A stretch of DNA of 38,293 bases from Bacillus sp. RO2 (GCF_012911845.1 NZ_JAAXCU010000023.1:1-38293), one strand, 5' to 3'. Positions 8,773 to 17,565 are shown, counted from the first letter of the stretch. Notes: generated from the letters alone by a model not told the origin. Numbers and translations: made by a program.

Positions 8773-8820
8773 CCCCTCCTAACAGGAGTTGCTGTTCAGA
8801 GTTAAGTATCTCCTCAGGAG
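8773..8820 (-). promoter_or_regulatory. sigG leader hairpins that can sequester the ribosome site
   Basis: The sigG leader on the minus strand contains two nested CTCCT/AGGAG pairs. The first is CTCCTGAGGAG (8810-8820). The second is CTCCT-GTT-AGGAG (8776-8788), whose 3' arm is the Shine-Dalgarno sequence of sigG. The AGGAG of the first hairpin can alternatively pair with the CTCCT of the second, which would free the ribosome site. A translation-reducing leader hairpin has been reported for B. subtilis sigG; the alternative pairing here is my inference. Confidence 0.65.
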
Positions 8821-8824
8821 GGAA

Positions 8825-8855
8825 AAATATGCATATGCAGAAATTTATCTATTCT
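8825..8855 (-). promoter_or_regulatory. Putative sigma-F/sigma-G promoter of sigG
   Basis: On the minus strand AGAATA (8850-8855) and CATATTT (8825-8831) are 18 bp apart, resembling the forespore sigma consensus (TGAATA, CATACTA). The position about 60 bp before the start codon fits the known forespore transcription of sigG. Confidence 0.55.
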
Positions 8856-8909
8856 GACAAATAATTACAATCCTTATCACCACTAGGGTTATAGTATAAA
8901 AAATTTTTT

Positions 8910-9629
8910 TTACACCATTTTATTAAATTCTTTTCTGAGCCTTTTAATAATACGTTTTTCTAAACGGGAAATATATGATTGTGAAATTCCAAGCATATCG
9001 GCAACATCTTTTTGTGTTTTTTCTTCGCCGCCAATGAGGCCAAAGCGTAATTCCATGATTTGCTTTTCTCTATCATTTAGTTGTTCTAGGGCTTTTAGCA
9101 GTAGCTTTCGGTCTACATTTGCTTCTAAATCTTTTGTGATGATGTCTTCTTCAGTCCCAAGCACATCTGAAAGCAACAATTCATTACCATCCCAGTCAAT
9201 ATTTAATGGTTCATCAAATGATACTTCAGAACGAACCTTATTATTTCTGCGCAGATACATTAATATTTCATTCTCAATGCAGCGGGATGCATAAGTTGCT
9301 AATTTAATCTTCTTTTCAGGATTGAACGTGTTTACAGCTTTTATTAGTCCAATGGTTCCAATACTGATTAAGTCTTCAATATTTATGCCTGTGTTCTCAA
9401 ACTTTCTTGCGATGTAAACAACAAGTCTCAAGTTTCGTTCAATTAATATTGATCTTGCTGCCTGGTCTCCATTAGGCAATTTGATGAGAAGGTGGGCCTC
9501 TTCTTCTTTCGATAAAGGAGGCGGCAGTGCTTCACTTCCCCCTATATAATATATTTCATCTGTTTTTAATCCTAATTTGATTAATAATTTATACCATAAA
9601 TAAGTCATCTTAATCTTCAGTTTCCCCAA
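8910..9629 (-). CDS. sigE: Pro-sigma-E, early mother-cell sigma factor precursor
   Basis: Inactive membrane-associated precursor of the first mother-cell sigma factor, processed by SpoIIGA after a SpoIIR signal from the forespore. The 239 residues equal the B. subtilis length. The pro-region [20 protein letters not shown] is amphipathic, with the expected Tyr-Tyr processing site at residues 27-28 before [12 protein letters not shown]. Regions 2 ([18 protein letters not shown]) and 4 ([20 protein letters not shown]) are intact. The start is TTG, set by GGGAGGAA 5 nt upstream and by agreement with family length; the longer in-frame extension to 9737 would overlap spoIIGA. It follows spoIIGA by 49 bp in one operon. 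Confidence 0.97.
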   Translation of the reverse strand: MGKLKIKMTYLWYKLLIKLGLKTDEIYYIGGSEALPPPLSKEEEAHLLIKLPNGDQAARSILIERNLRLVVYIARKFENTGINIEDLISIGTIGLIKAVNTFNPEKKIKLATYASRCIENEILMYLRRNNKVRSEVSFDEPLNIDWDGNELLLSDVLGTEEDIITKDLEANVDRKLLLKALEQLNDREKQIMELRFGLIGGEEKTQKDVADMLGISQSYISRLEKRIIKRLRKEFNKMV

Positions 9630-9678
9630 GTTAATTCCTCCCTTTTTTCTAATATTTGTGTATGTTGTGAGTATAGAT

Positions 9679-10608
9679 TTATGAAACCTGCTCAACCACT
9701 TCTCCCTGTAGCATTTTTGTATGGAGGATACATACATAATCTCCTTCCGAAGAGAGGGTTGTTTTTGTCAGCCCAAGAAGAAATTTATTTGTTTCATACT
9801 GTTTACCATCATGATGAATGACTGCTTTGTCCGGCTTTATTGCAAGCATCAAACTGGTACTTTTTCCAACTGCACGGTATGGGATGATTCTGATTCTATC
9901 CACCCACTTAGTTTCCTCTGAAAAAGTTGGCCAACCTTGAGTTTGTTCAATGGAATCCATAGCTTGTATTATTTCTGGAGGGATAAATGCTTGAAGAGAG
10001 GCCACCTCCACAATCATGACAGGGGTTTTGGTAATCGGATCTAATAACTGGTTTCCACTGTCCAAGAGACCAGGTAATGAAATCACTTCCTTTTCTACAG
10101 TAATGGAGATATTGGCCAATTGGTCATATTTAAATTTTCTTGTTTCTACTGCATGGAATTGCTTCTTTGATAAGTATAAAAGGACCGGAAAACCGATGAA
10201 GACAAACATCCATGAAATTGGATCTCCAAGTCCGGTGGTCAAGCTGCGAATACTGTCATTGGCAAATCGCTGATCTACTTGCAAGGCGTAATGAACGGCA
10301 AGCATGCCTCCACCTACTGAAAAGGTAGTAACATAGAATACAATCAAATTTTCTACAAAAACCCTGAGCCTATGGAACCCGTATGCTGCAAGTATAATCG
10401 TGAGGGAGAAAAGCATTTTGACAAATGGATTTGCAACTAGCGCCTGTAATGGGGTAAACATGAGAACGACAATTAATGAACCTAAAAATGCCCCTAACAT
10501 CAATCTCCAGGTCGCCATTTTTCGTTTTAGAATGATACCGGTAATTTTTAATAGCAGGAAATCAAACCCGAAATTCAATAGCCAGATCGCATCTAAATAT
10601 ACGGTCAA
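9679..10608 (-). CDS. spoIIGA: Sporulation sigma-E factor-processing peptidase SpoIIGA
   Basis: Membrane-embedded aspartic protease that cleaves the pro-sequence of sigma-E at the sporulation septum. The 309 residues comprise five hydrophobic segments in the first about 145 residues and a C-terminal cytoplasmic protease domain. Counting along the chain places the catalytic Asp at 183 in [11 protein letters not shown], the same number as in B. subtilis, followed by TKTPVMIVE. The start codon is TTG in GAGGGACTAAACTTG, a rather weak context. First gene of the spoIIG operon; it is preceded by a Spo0A-type promoter with an unusually long spacer. Confidence 0.96.
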   Translation of the reverse strand: MTVYLDAIWLLNFGFDFLLLKITGIILKRKMATWRLMLGAFLGSLIVVLMFTPLQALVANPFVKMLFSLTIILAAYGFHRLRVFVENLIVFYVTTFSVGGGMLAVHYALQVDQRFANDSIRSLTTGLGDPISWMFVFIGFPVLLYLSKKQFHAVETRKFKYDQLANISITVEKEVISLPGLLDSGNQLLDPITKTPVMIVEVASLQAFIPPEIIQAMDSIEQTQGWPTFSEETKWVDRIRIIPYRAVGKSTSLMLAIKPDKAVIHHDGKQYETNKFLLGLTKTTLSSEGDYVCILHTKMLQGEVVEQVS

Positions 10609-10646
10609 GTTTAGTCCCTCATTTATACCTTTTTATGTTTGAAACT

Positions 10647-10733
10647 AGTATAAATCACTACTATTAGAAAGTCTGTCAGTTCCTGCCGATGGTAGAATAC
10701 AATTTTTGAAGGTTTTTTTGCTTATTTGTCGGA
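10647..10733 (-). promoter_or_regulatory. spoIIG operon promoter with 0A-like boxes
   Basis: On the minus strand CTGACA (10674-10679) and TATACT (10647-10652) are 21 bp apart, close to the 22-bp spacer known for the Spo0A-dependent spoIIG promoter of B. subtilis. 0A-box-like sequences (consensus TTCGACA in this orientation) are TCCGACA at 10727-10733 (6/7) and ATCGGCA at 10684-10690 (5/7). A weaker ACTGACA starts 10 bp further on and overlaps the -35. Sites are by eye; only the 10727 box is a good match. Confidence 0.65.
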
Positions 10734-10806
10734 GGGGAAGATAAGAGGTGTAATGGGGGCTTTAAGCCTTTACGAATTTGTTAACCGCAGGTGGCTAAAA
10801 TACTTG

Positions 10807-10911
10807 GATTGTAACTTTTCGGAGGTTGATTGTAACTTTTTCTGAAATGATTATAACTTTTTCAATGTTTATTGTGATTTTTCAGGCAGGTATTGTGACA
10901 TTTCGAAAACC
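10807..10911. repeat. Five 21-bp tandem repeats between spoIIGA and ftsZ
   Basis: Five adjacent units of exactly 21 bp start at 10807, 10828, 10849, 10870 and 10891. Each has a core close to GATTGTAACTTTTTC followed by about 6 variable bases. The last two units are more diverged (TATTGTGAnnTTTC). They occupy the intergenic space between the ftsZ terminator and the spoIIG promoter, where B. subtilis has bpr. Function is not recognised. The gap from 10734 to 10806 holds nothing else I can name. Confidence 0.85.
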
Positions 10912-10929
10912 GTAAGAATAGCACACATC

Positions 10930-10976
10930 AAAAAAGCACCAAACCATCTTCAAAATAAATGGTTTGGTGCTTTTAA
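10930..10976 (-). terminator. ftsZ terminator
   Basis: A 15-bp near-perfect stem, AAAAGCACCAAACCA with TGGTTTGGTGCTTTT, around a 13-nt loop, with T-runs on both sides. It lies just after the ftsZ stop codon and could work in both directions. Confidence 0.92.
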
Positions 10977-10999
10977 TTTAAGCCTGCAGCTAATAAAGA

Positions 11000-12169
11000 T
11001 TAGCGGCGGCGATTTCTGTTACGTAGGAATGTTGGTATATCCAACGTTTCTTCTTGTTGCTGAGATTGTTGCTGGCGACGTGGCTCTTGTTGTTCTTGTT
11101 GCTGTTGAACCGGCTCTTCACGTCTTACTTCACGTTGTGGTTGTTGTGTTTTTTGCGCTGGAGCTTTTTGCGCTCCGAACACTGGACGTGCACCTTGTTT
11201 AGTATGGTTGATTTCTGCTTCGCTAAAACCTGTAGCGATAACCGTTACAACGATTTCGTCTTTAAGGTTTTCATTGATAACAGAACCAAAAATCATGTTC
11301 ACTTCTTGATCAGAAGCGGATGCCACGATGTCTGCAGCTTCCTGTACTTCATATAAGCTTAAGTTAGTACCGCCTGTAATGTTCATTAATACACCTTGAG
11401 CTCCGTCGATAGAAGTTTCAAGTAGTGGAGAAGATACAGCTTTTTTTGCTGCTTCGGCTGCACGATTTTCCCCTGTTGCAACACCAATCCCCATCAATGC
11501 AGATCCTTTGTTAGACATGATTGTTTTCACATCCGCAAAGTCTAGGTTGATCAGTCCTGGAGTAGCGATCAAGTCAGAGATACCTTGTACACCTTGACGA
11601 AGTACGTTATCTGCTTCACGGAACGCTTCTAGCATTGGTGTATTTTTGTCCACGATTTCAAGTAGACGATCGTTTGGAATGACGATTAACGTATCTACTC
11701 CTTCTTTCATGGAAGCGATACCGCCAGCTGCTTGAGTAGCACGCTTACGGCCTTCGAAAGTAAACGGTCTTGTTACAACACCGACAGTCAATGCTCCAAG
11801 ATCGCGTGCAATCTGTGCGATAACAGGAGCTGCACCAGTACCGGTACCTCCGCCCATACCAGCGGTGACAAATACCATGTCTGCACCTTTAAGAACTTCT
11901 TCTAATTGTTCTTTACTTTCTTCAGCAGCTTTTTTCCCTACTTCAGGATTTGCACCTGCTCCAAGACCACGAGTAAGTTTGCCTCCGATTTGCATTTTCA
12001 CTTCTGCTTTTGATAGGTTAAGAGCTTGAGCATCTGTATTTACCGCGATGAACTCTACTCCTTGAACACCATGCTCTATCATACGGTTTACAGCGTTGTT
12101 ACCGCCTCCACCAACTCCGATTACTTTTATGGTAGCTAATTGATCGATACTGTTATCAAAATCTAACAT
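11000..12169 (-). CDS. ftsZ: Cell division GTPase FtsZ
   Basis: Tubulin-like GTPase that forms the Z-ring at midcell and at the asymmetric sporulation septum. The 389-residue product has the nucleotide loop GGGTGTG at residues 106-112, the T7 loop region [11 protein letters not shown] near 210, and a Gln/Glu/Arg-rich disordered linker after about 320. The conserved C-terminal peptide [14 protein letters not shown] binds FtsA and SepF. The start is ATG behind AGGAGGAACAGTC. It follows ftsA by 36 bp and ends in a strong terminator, so it closes the dcw transcript. Confidence 0.98.
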   Translation of the reverse strand: MLDFDNSIDQLATIKVIGVGGGGNNAVNRMIEHGVQGVEFIAVNTDAQALNLSKAEVKMQIGGKLTRGLGAGANPEVGKKAAEESKEQLEEVLKGADMVFVTAGMGGGTGTGAAPVIAQIARDLGALTVGVVTRPFTFEGRKRATQAAGGIASMKEGVDTLIVIPNDRLLEIVDKNTPMLEAFREADNVLRQGVQGISDLIATPGLINLDFADVKTIMSNKGSALMGIGVATGENRAAEAAKKAVSSPLLETSIDGAQGVLMNITGGTNLSLYEVQEAADIVASASDQEVNMIFGSVINENLKDEIVVTVIATGFSEAEINHTKQGARPVFGAQKAPAQKTQQPQREVRREEPVQQQQEQQEPRRQQQSQQQEETLDIPTFLRNRNRRR

Positions 12170-12205
12170 GACTGTTCCTCCTATTTCTCGAAAGTACTTG
12201 CAAGC

Positions 12206-13498
12206 TTATTCAAAGAATAGTCCGAAGAATTTTTTTACTTTGTTGCCTACTTTTTCTTCTTCGTTTACTGGTTGCTTTGCCTGCTTTACTTTTTGTTGAG
12301 TTTGTTTTCCACTACGTTTTTCCGGGTATTCACTAGGTGCTGATGTAGTTTCAATTTTTCTTCCTTGCAGTTTTGCATTTTTGTAAGCAAATTGGATAAG
12401 CCCTACTCCTGTAGTATATTGAGGCTCTCTTACACCTATATAATCCGGAACAGCTTTCCTAACATTATTGTTCAGAATTAACTGTGCCAATTCCAGAACT
12501 CCTGGCATGGCTACTACACCGCCAGTTAATACGTATCCACCAGGAATCTCCCGGACACCTAATCTTTTAATCTCATGTTGTACTAACTCAAAAATCTCTT
12601 CCATTCTTGCTTCTATAATATCAGAGATTTCGAGTTGACTGAATTGTTGGTGCTGATCGCTTCCGATAATCGGTACACTGAAAACTTCTTCATCGGATGC
12701 ATGGTCATAAAAAGCATGTCCATGTTTTTGTTTGATTTTTTCTGCGTCTTCTGTGGAAGTGCGTAAACCTATGGAAATGTCTTTCGTGATGTACTCCCCG
12801 CCAACCGGTAAAACACTTGTCGCCTTTAGGAATCCATCTTCAAAAACGGCAATGGTAGTTGAACCTCCACCAATGTCTACAAGTGCCACACCCAGATTAC
12901 GCTCATCCTTTGACAATGCGATAGATCCAGATGCAAGTGGCTGCAAGCAGATGTCCGTTATTTCCAATCCAGCTTTCTCTACACAACGCAGTAAGTTATG
13001 TAAGACTGTTTTTGACCCAGTGATGATGGTACCTTCCATTTCTAGTCGAACACCAAGCATTCCACGTGGATCATTAATCTCATCCAATCCGTCTACGATG
13101 AATTGTTTTGGGATACAATCAATGATTTCTCTCTCAGGAGGAATGGAAAAGACTTGCGCTGCGTCTATCACCCTAGCGATGTCCTCGTCCCCAATCTCCC
13201 TGTTTTCACTCGAAACTGCTACCACTCCATGGCAATCCTGAAGTTGTACATGGTTTCCGGTGACGCCAACGACCACTCTATTAATTGGCATCCCTACCAT
13301 TCTCTCAGCCTGTTCAATTGCCTTATTAATGGAATGAACAGTTTCATCTATGTCTACTATAGATCCTTTTCTTAAACCTGTTGATTTTACATTACCGACT
13401 CCAATAATATTTAAAGTATCATTCACCATTTCCCCAATGATTACTTTAACACTGGATGTACCGATGTCCAAACTGACGTATATTTCATTGCTGTTCAT
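12206..13498 (-). CDS. ftsA: Cell division protein FtsA
   Basis: Actin-like ATPase that tethers FtsZ filaments to the membrane and recruits later division proteins. The 430 residues show the actin-fold phosphate 1 motif (SLDIGTSSVKVIIGE) and the phosphate 2 region (ALVDIGGGSTTIAVF), plus the adenosine-binding GGYVLTGGVVAMPG. The 1C subdomain lies between, and a C-terminal amphipathic helix (VGNKVKKFFGLFFE) provides membrane targeting. The start is ATG behind AAGGAGGTG; the in-frame upstream extension has no ribosome site. Adjacent to ftsZ, with a likely promoter region upstream. Confidence 0.97.
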   Translation of the reverse strand: MNSNEIYVSLDIGTSSVKVIIGEMVNDTLNIIGVGNVKSTGLRKGSIVDIDETVHSINKAIEQAERMVGMPINRVVVGVTGNHVQLQDCHGVVAVSSENREIGDEDIARVIDAAQVFSIPPEREIIDCIPKQFIVDGLDEINDPRGMLGVRLEMEGTIITGSKTVLHNLLRCVEKAGLEITDICLQPLASGSIALSKDERNLGVALVDIGGGSTTIAVFEDGFLKATSVLPVGGEYITKDISIGLRTSTEDAEKIKQKHGHAFYDHASDEEVFSVPIIGSDQHQQFSQLEISDIIEARMEEIFELVQHEIKRLGVREIPGGYVLTGGVVAMPGVLELAQLILNNNVRKAVPDYIGVREPQYTTGVGLIQFAYKNAKLQGRKIETTSAPSEYPEKRSGKQTQQKVKQAKQPVNEEEKVGNKVKKFFGLFFE

Positions 13499-13560
13499 TC
13501 TATGGCACCTCCTTCTACTCCTAAAAAACCAAATATTTAAGAACAACACCTGAAAAACAT

Positions 13561-13600
13561 ATTATATTAGAAAGTATTCCACAAATATGATGTTTTCCCT
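13561..13600 (-). promoter_or_regulatory. Putative sigma-H and sigma-A promoters of ftsAZ
   Basis: On the minus strand AGGGAAAA (13593-13600) and GGAATAC (13574-13580) are 12 bp apart, resembling the sigma-H consensus (AGGAwww, GAAT). A TATAAT hexamer at 13561-13566 offers a sigma-A -10 without an obvious -35. B. subtilis ftsAZ is known to have sigma-A promoters plus a sigma-H promoter for the sporulation boost. Confidence 0.45.
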
Positions 13601-13609
13601 TTTTTAAAA

Positions 13610-13972
13610 TCATTTTTTTTCGTTTTTTTCTTTAGAAAGCGTCCATTTTGACAATAATATTCTTCTTATCACTGCAATGTTCTGAAATAGCCTTACTCCA
13701 AAAGCAAATACTGCAGCTAAATATAAGTCTACACCAAGATGTACGCCTAGAAAAGCTAAACTTGCAGCAAGTAGGATATTAAAGAAAAAACCCGATACAA
13801 ATACTTTATCATCATAATTGTTTTGTAAATGGGCACGTATTCCACCGAACAATGTATCTAGTGCAGCAAGAACCGCAATTGATAAATAATTGGAATATTC
13901 ATCAGGTACACGTATCTCTGAATATAGGCCCATAACAATTCCTACAATCAAACCCAGAAGAGGGAGCCACAT
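13610..13972 (-). CDS. sbp: Small basic membrane protein Sbp (DUF1290)
   Basis: Integral membrane protein of 120 residues (B. subtilis Sbp is of similar size). It has hydrophobic segments at about residues 2-20, 30-45, 60-78 and 82-98, and a basic tail (RRILLSKWTLSKEKNEKK). It matches the DUF1290 family found just before ftsA in Bacilli; its function is not known. The start codon lies 2 bp after the ylxX stop, with GGAGGGG inside the end of ylxX. Its own 3' end is very A-rich. Confidence 0.93.
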   Translation of the reverse strand: MWLPLLGLIVGIVMGLYSEIRVPDEYSNYLSIAVLAALDTLFGGIRAHLQNNYDDKVFVSGFFFNILLAASLAFLGVHLGVDLYLAAVFAFGVRLFQNIAVIRRILLSKWTLSKEKNEKK

Positions 13973-13974
13973 AA

Positions 13975-14691
13975 TCAGTTCCCCTCCTTCCCAGTTTTCA
14001 CCGGTTCCATATACTTCACGCGTATCTGCTCGTCATAAGGGGGAACGGTTACTTCGTTAATGGGTGTTGAGACTTCAAGCAGTAAGTTTTCAATTGCAAA
14101 TTCATCCATTGCCCTTGATACTTGTAAACGATTGTAAAGTTTTGTTGGGTCACTGATGATAACGATGATTTCAAAGTTTGCATTGGGAATCCAAGCATTG
14201 TTCACTTTCGTTCTACCGTTTATCTCTCTTATAATCGTACTACTTACAATTCTCTGATTGGCAATACTTATTTCTTCCACACCATAGGAATTCAATTCAT
14301 TAACAAATCTTCTGAGGAGATCCGCAGATATGTTTTTCTGTATGTTTCCTAGGACATCTTCATCAAACAATGGTTTGACAGTCATCTTTATGCCCGGTCC
14401 CTTCATTTCTGTTAACCCTGCTTCGACTTTTAGTTCTTCCAACGTTTCCCGAACGATAGTCTCTTTCGATTCATCACGCTCTTTGGAATAGTCTTGAAGT
14501 ATTTTGTCATACTTTCTTATTTCTTGAATAATCTGTGATTGTATTTCTTGCTCACGATTCAAATCGCTTCTAAGTTGCCATGTATCACGGGTATCACGAA
14601 TAATTGGCTGCTGTACGGTTTGAAATTGAATGGCAATCATCAATCCAACAATAATTGTAATAATGGTAAAACTAAATTTACGCTTGTCCAT
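13975..14691 (-). CDS. ylxX: DUF881 family protein YlxX
   Basis: Extracytoplasmic DUF881 protein of 238 residues, with one N-terminal membrane helix (FSFTIITIIVGLMIAIQFQTV), a coiled-coil segment (about residues 40-85) and the DUF881 domain (GPGIKMTVKP, LLRRFVNELNSYGVEEISI, then IVSSTIIREING). It is paralogous to ylxW next to it. DUF881 proteins always sit in dcw clusters of Gram-positives, but their role is undetermined. I chose the ATG in AAGGTGTTCAAGATG; a GTG three codons upstream is possible. Confidence 0.9.
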   Translation of the reverse strand: MDKRKFSFTIITIIVGLMIAIQFQTVQQPIIRDTRDTWQLRSDLNREQEIQSQIIQEIRKYDKILQDYSKERDESKETIVRETLEELKVEAGLTEMKGPGIKMTVKPLFDEDVLGNIQKNISADLLRRFVNELNSYGVEEISIANQRIVSSTIIREINGRTKVNNAWIPNANFEIIVIISDPTKLYNRLQVSRAMDEFAIENLLLEVSTPINEVTVPPYDEQIRVKYMEPVKTGKEGN

Positions 14692-14730
14692 CTTGAACAC
14701 CTTACCTCACCACAAAGCATGCATTCAGCC

Positions 14731-15417
14731 TTATCGAATAACAGGGTCAAGAACTACTTGATCTTTTTTTTGCATCTTCACTGTAATATTATCGGCAACC
14801 AATTGATCTTTTACCCCGCCAAGGATACTGAGTGCCGGAATGAGGACATCGGAATCTCCTATGGCAGTTATGACAAATGGCGCAGGATATTGATTTCCAT
14901 CAATGGTTATAACAGGACCATTGCAAATAATATAGGAATCTTTAGTAATTCTTTGTCCGTTTATGGCTATCCCTGTAGCACCTGATATAAACAGCTCATT
15001 CATTACCTTAAACACATGACTTTCGTGGACAATATAATTATTTATATTCTCCTCAGAAGGAACATAAGAAGCGTCCGCCAACGTCACCTCTACCCCTTCT
15101 CCTTGGACTTTGACATTACCATTGAACATACGAAGCTTTTCAACATCTTCGACCAGATTGAATAATAGCTGTTCACCTTCTGCAAGTTCTTCTTCTATGG
15201 TTTGAATTGCCTCTTGTTTTTCTTGTAGCTCATTTTGTAATTCAAGGTTTCGTTCTTCTGTCCTAATTAAGGTTTCTCTGATTGCTCTATCACGTTGCCA
15301 TTGCCTGTCAGTACCTACGACTTCTTCCTCGTTTGTTAATTGAAACGAGTAAGAGACGATAAAACCAAGGACTAGACAAACAAAAGACAAGACAACATGT
15401 TTACCCGTCACTTTCAT
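14731..15417 (-). CDS. ylxW: DUF881 family protein YlxW
   Basis: Second DUF881 protein, 228 residues, with an N-terminal membrane anchor (HVVLSFVCLVLGFIVSYSF) and a long Glu/Gln-rich coiled coil (about 50-100). The DUF881 domain follows (GEGVEVTLADASYVPSE, then HVFKVMNELFISGATGIAI and INGQRITKDSYI). The start ATG is behind GAGGAAG and overlaps the end of divIB by 17 bp, which suggests coupling. A GTG 8 codons upstream is also in frame. Tandem ylxW-ylxX matches the B. subtilis dcw order. Confidence 0.9.
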   Translation of the reverse strand: MKVTGKHVVLSFVCLVLGFIVSYSFQLTNEEEVVGTDRQWQRDRAIRETLIRTEERNLELQNELQEKQEAIQTIEEELAEGEQLLFNLVEDVEKLRMFNGNVKVQGEGVEVTLADASYVPSEENINNYIVHESHVFKVMNELFISGATGIAINGQRITKDSYIICNGPVITIDGNQYPAPFVITAIGDSDVLIPALSILGGVKDQLVADNITVKMQKKDQVVLDPVIR

Positions 15418-16192
15418 CTGTTTCTTCCTCTTTCTCTCCACCAGTTTCGTACGGCTTAAAGAATGTCCCCACTTCTAAATTAATGACACCTTTAACTTTT
15501 GGATCCAACTGTTCTACAATGGAAGGATAGGCGGCCATCTTCTCCGAGAAATCTCTAATCGTCGCACTAACTTCATAACCGTCATTCATGAACATGGTTA
15601 TATGATAAGGGTCGATATCGGTTGGAGTATGATGTATTTCAGAAATGGAGTAAATGATGGATTCAGGTAATTTTATCAATTCAACAATAAAGTTCTCCAC
15701 CATTTCACTGTTTTTCCAATTAAGCATGAGTGGTGCATCATCAGGCAAAGAATCCTCTTCATCAAGAACAGAAAGCATTTTGCCGTTTTCCATGACTGGG
15801 TAGTAATTTCCACTTTCATATATATATGCAATCCGCTTAAATTCATCGACAACGATCTCAACACTGTTAGGAAAGATCCTCTGAACTTCCGCTGAGGCAA
15901 TTTCCTTGTGTTGCTGAATCAGTTCAGCTACTTTTTCTTCGTTTACACGCCAGATGCTTGTCTCTTCTGTCACACCACTTAATGTTATGACTTCCTTATC
16001 TGTGACATGTAAATTACCGCTTACAGTTAAGCCAGAAACCTTACTAAGTGGAGATTGCGAGTAAATGATCAAAAACAACAAAATAAAGAATAAAGAAAGA
16101 TATATAATTAATCTTCTGTTAGCCTTTTGCTTTCTCTGTTGTTTGATTTTAGGTACACGGTCTTCTAGCGTCACTACTTTCCCTTTTTCCAT
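15401..16192 (-). CDS. divIB: Cell division protein DivIB (FtsQ)
   Basis: Bitopic membrane protein that forms the DivIB-DivIC-FtsL subcomplex controlling septal peptidoglycan synthesis. The 263 residues contain a basic cytoplasmic N terminus, one membrane helix (about 28-45) and the POTRA domain (VSGLTVSGNLHVTDKEVITL). The beta domain follows, then a Glu-rich tail (GGEKEEETDESDG). The ribosome site GGGGTGA is rather far (about 11 nt) from the ATG. It lies between murB and ylxW as in B. subtilis. Confidence 0.95.
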   Translation of the reverse strand: MEKGKVVTLEDRVPKIKQQRKQKANRRLIIYLSLFFILLFLIIYSQSPLSKVSGLTVSGNLHVTDKEVITLSGVTEETSIWRVNEEKVAELIQQHKEIASAEVQRIFPNSVEIVVDEFKRIAYIYESGNYYPVMENGKMLSVLDEEDSLPDDAPLMLNWKNSEMVENFIVELIKLPESIIYSISEIHHTPTDIDPYHITMFMNDGYEVSATIRDFSEKMAAYPSIVEQLDPKVKGVINLEVGTFFKPYETGGEKEEETDESDG

Positions 16193-16300
16193 TAAAGACT
16201 ATTTCACCCCACCGCGCGCCATGAAGCTACGCATGTTTTATACAATGATTTTCTAGCATAATTATATCATATGTGGGGTGAAAAAAACGGAAAAAAACTA

Positions 16301-17209
16301 CTATTTTCTTCCTATAATTTCAACTTCCGTTTCTAATTGGACATTGTATTTCTCAAGTATTGTTTTCTTGATGTATGCAATCAGGTCCAATACATCCTGA
16401 GCTTTTGCGCCATCATCGTTTACGATAAAGTTTGCATGCATATCAGAAACTTTGGCACCGCCGATTTTTTGCCCTTTAAGCCCGGCTTTTTCAATCAGCT
16501 GACCAGCATAATCGGGAAGTGGATTTCTGAAAATACTACCGGCACATGGATAAGAAAATGGTTGGGTATCACGACGATAATCTTTATTTTTTTGAAGTTG
16601 AGCTACTACTTCTTCGCGATTTCCCTGTTCCACTATTAACACAGCTTCCAAACAAATTCCTGGACGCTCTTTTTGAAGAATCGATGTTCGATAGGAAAAG
16701 TTTAATTCATCAGCCGTCAGCCACTCCATCTTTCCATCTTCAAACAAAATATGAGCCTTTTTTAATACTTTAGACATGTCAGAGCCGTGTGCGCCAGCAT
16801 TCATATACACTGCTCCGCCTACTGAGCCAGGGATGCCTCCAGCAAACTCGAGGCCTGATAATCCTTTTTTACTGATGATGGTAACAAGCTTGATTAAGGA
16901 GTATCCTCCTCCGACATGTACTTCATTCTCTTTCAATTCAAAGTGATCCATGCCATTTCCAAGCTTTATTACGACCCCTTCAATGCCAAGGTCTGATACC
17001 AATAGATTGGAACCACGGCCGATTGCCGTCCATTTGACCTGGAATTTATTAATCGTCTCCATTGTTTCTTGAAGTTTTTCCAAACTTTTCGGCTCCACAA
17101 GTACATCTGCAGGACCGCCAATTTTCATGGTGGTATGATTTGCTAGTGGTTCATTAGGTAGTACCTTGCCCACTTCTTTCTCTTGAAGTTCCTTTACTAA
17201 CGCTTCCAT
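16301..17209 (-). CDS. murB: UDP-N-acetylenolpyruvoylglucosamine reductase
   Basis: FAD-dependent enzyme that reduces UDP-GlcNAc-enolpyruvate to UDP-MurNAc, the second committed step of peptidoglycan synthesis. The 302 residues match the B. subtilis length. FAD-binding motifs include [27 protein letters not shown] and [19 protein letters not shown]. Catalytic segments SYRTSILQ and [10 protein letters not shown] carry the proton-donor serine, and the C-terminal Glu region is [12 protein letters not shown]. The start is the ATG behind AGGAGG with 7-nt spacing, nine codons inside the longest frame. Unlike in B. subtilis, no murG precedes it; it has its own promoter-like sequence. Confidence 0.97.
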   Translation of the reverse strand: MEALVKELQEKEVGKVLPNEPLANHTTMKIGGPADVLVEPKSLEKLQETMETINKFQVKWTAIGRGSNLLVSDLGIEGVVIKLGNGMDHFELKENEVHVGGGYSLIKLVTIISKKGLSGLEFAGGIPGSVGGAVYMNAGAHGSDMSKVLKKAHILFEDGKMEWLTADELNFSYRTSILQKERPGICLEAVLIVEQGNREEVVAQLQKNKDYRRDTQPFSYPCAGSIFRNPLPDYAGQLIEKAGLKGQKIGGAKVSDMHANFIVNDDGAKAQDVLDLIAYIKKTILEKYNVQLETEVEIIGRK

Positions 17210-17255
17210 ATAAAATCCTCCTAAATCCACGTTCATATAACATTTTTCATAACCT

Positions 17256-17285
17256 TTAATAGTAGAAAGATAATCCTTCGGTCAA
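17256..17285 (-). promoter_or_regulatory. Putative sigma-A promoter of murB
   Basis: On the minus strand TTGACC (17280-17285, 5/6) and TATTAA (17256-17261, 4/6) are 18 bp apart, about 47 bp upstream of the murB start. An own promoter is needed because spoVE upstream ends in a terminator. Confidence 0.55.
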
Positions 17286-17506
17286 AGCGTGATGTAGGCC
17301 CAAAAATAATTATTAATATTCTATGCATGTTGATTTATTTCGGTACACTGGCCCATCACAACGAAGGTTTGAAATTTGGTTCATGACAATTATGTAATTC
17401 ATTTAAAAATGGACTATGTTTACATACCCTAAAGTTCATAAATATTAAACCTGTTATTTGTCATTTACATATTTTCTTTGATGTAGGTCGTTGTTATGAA
17501 ATGTAG

Positions 17507-17565
17507 TTGTGCAAATCTTGTTTGCACAATACTTTAATAGTATATCCCTTGTTAAAGATGTGCAA
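17507..17565 (-). promoter_or_regulatory. Perfect dyad and TTGCACA-type sites in the murG position
   Basis: TTGTGCAAA (17507-17515) and TTTGCACAA (17521-17529) form a perfect 9-bp inverted repeat with a 5-bp gap. A third half-site, TTGCACA on the minus strand, ends at 17565. TTGCAC (17560-17565) could also be the -35 of a promoter with TACTAT (17537-17542) 17 bp on, which would place the dyad over the transcription start. The rest of 17210-17630 is AT-rich, and no gene or murG remnant is seen. Confidence 0.5.

Noticed and set aside
9630-9737. Longer N terminus of sigma-E starting at 9737
   Set aside because: It would overlap spoIIGA, and the family length and Tyr27-Tyr28 processing site fit the TTG start at 9629.
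10808-10911. The 21-bp repeats as a small gene with a 7-residue repeat (IVTF-type)
   Set aside because: The frame stays open, but a stop precedes it closely with no start codon or ribosome site before the repeats, and the downstream end is short.
12732-13241. 169-codon plus-strand frame opposite ftsA
   Set aside because: Antisense to conserved ftsA codons, with Ser/Pro-rich composition typical of a shadow frame and no ribosome site.
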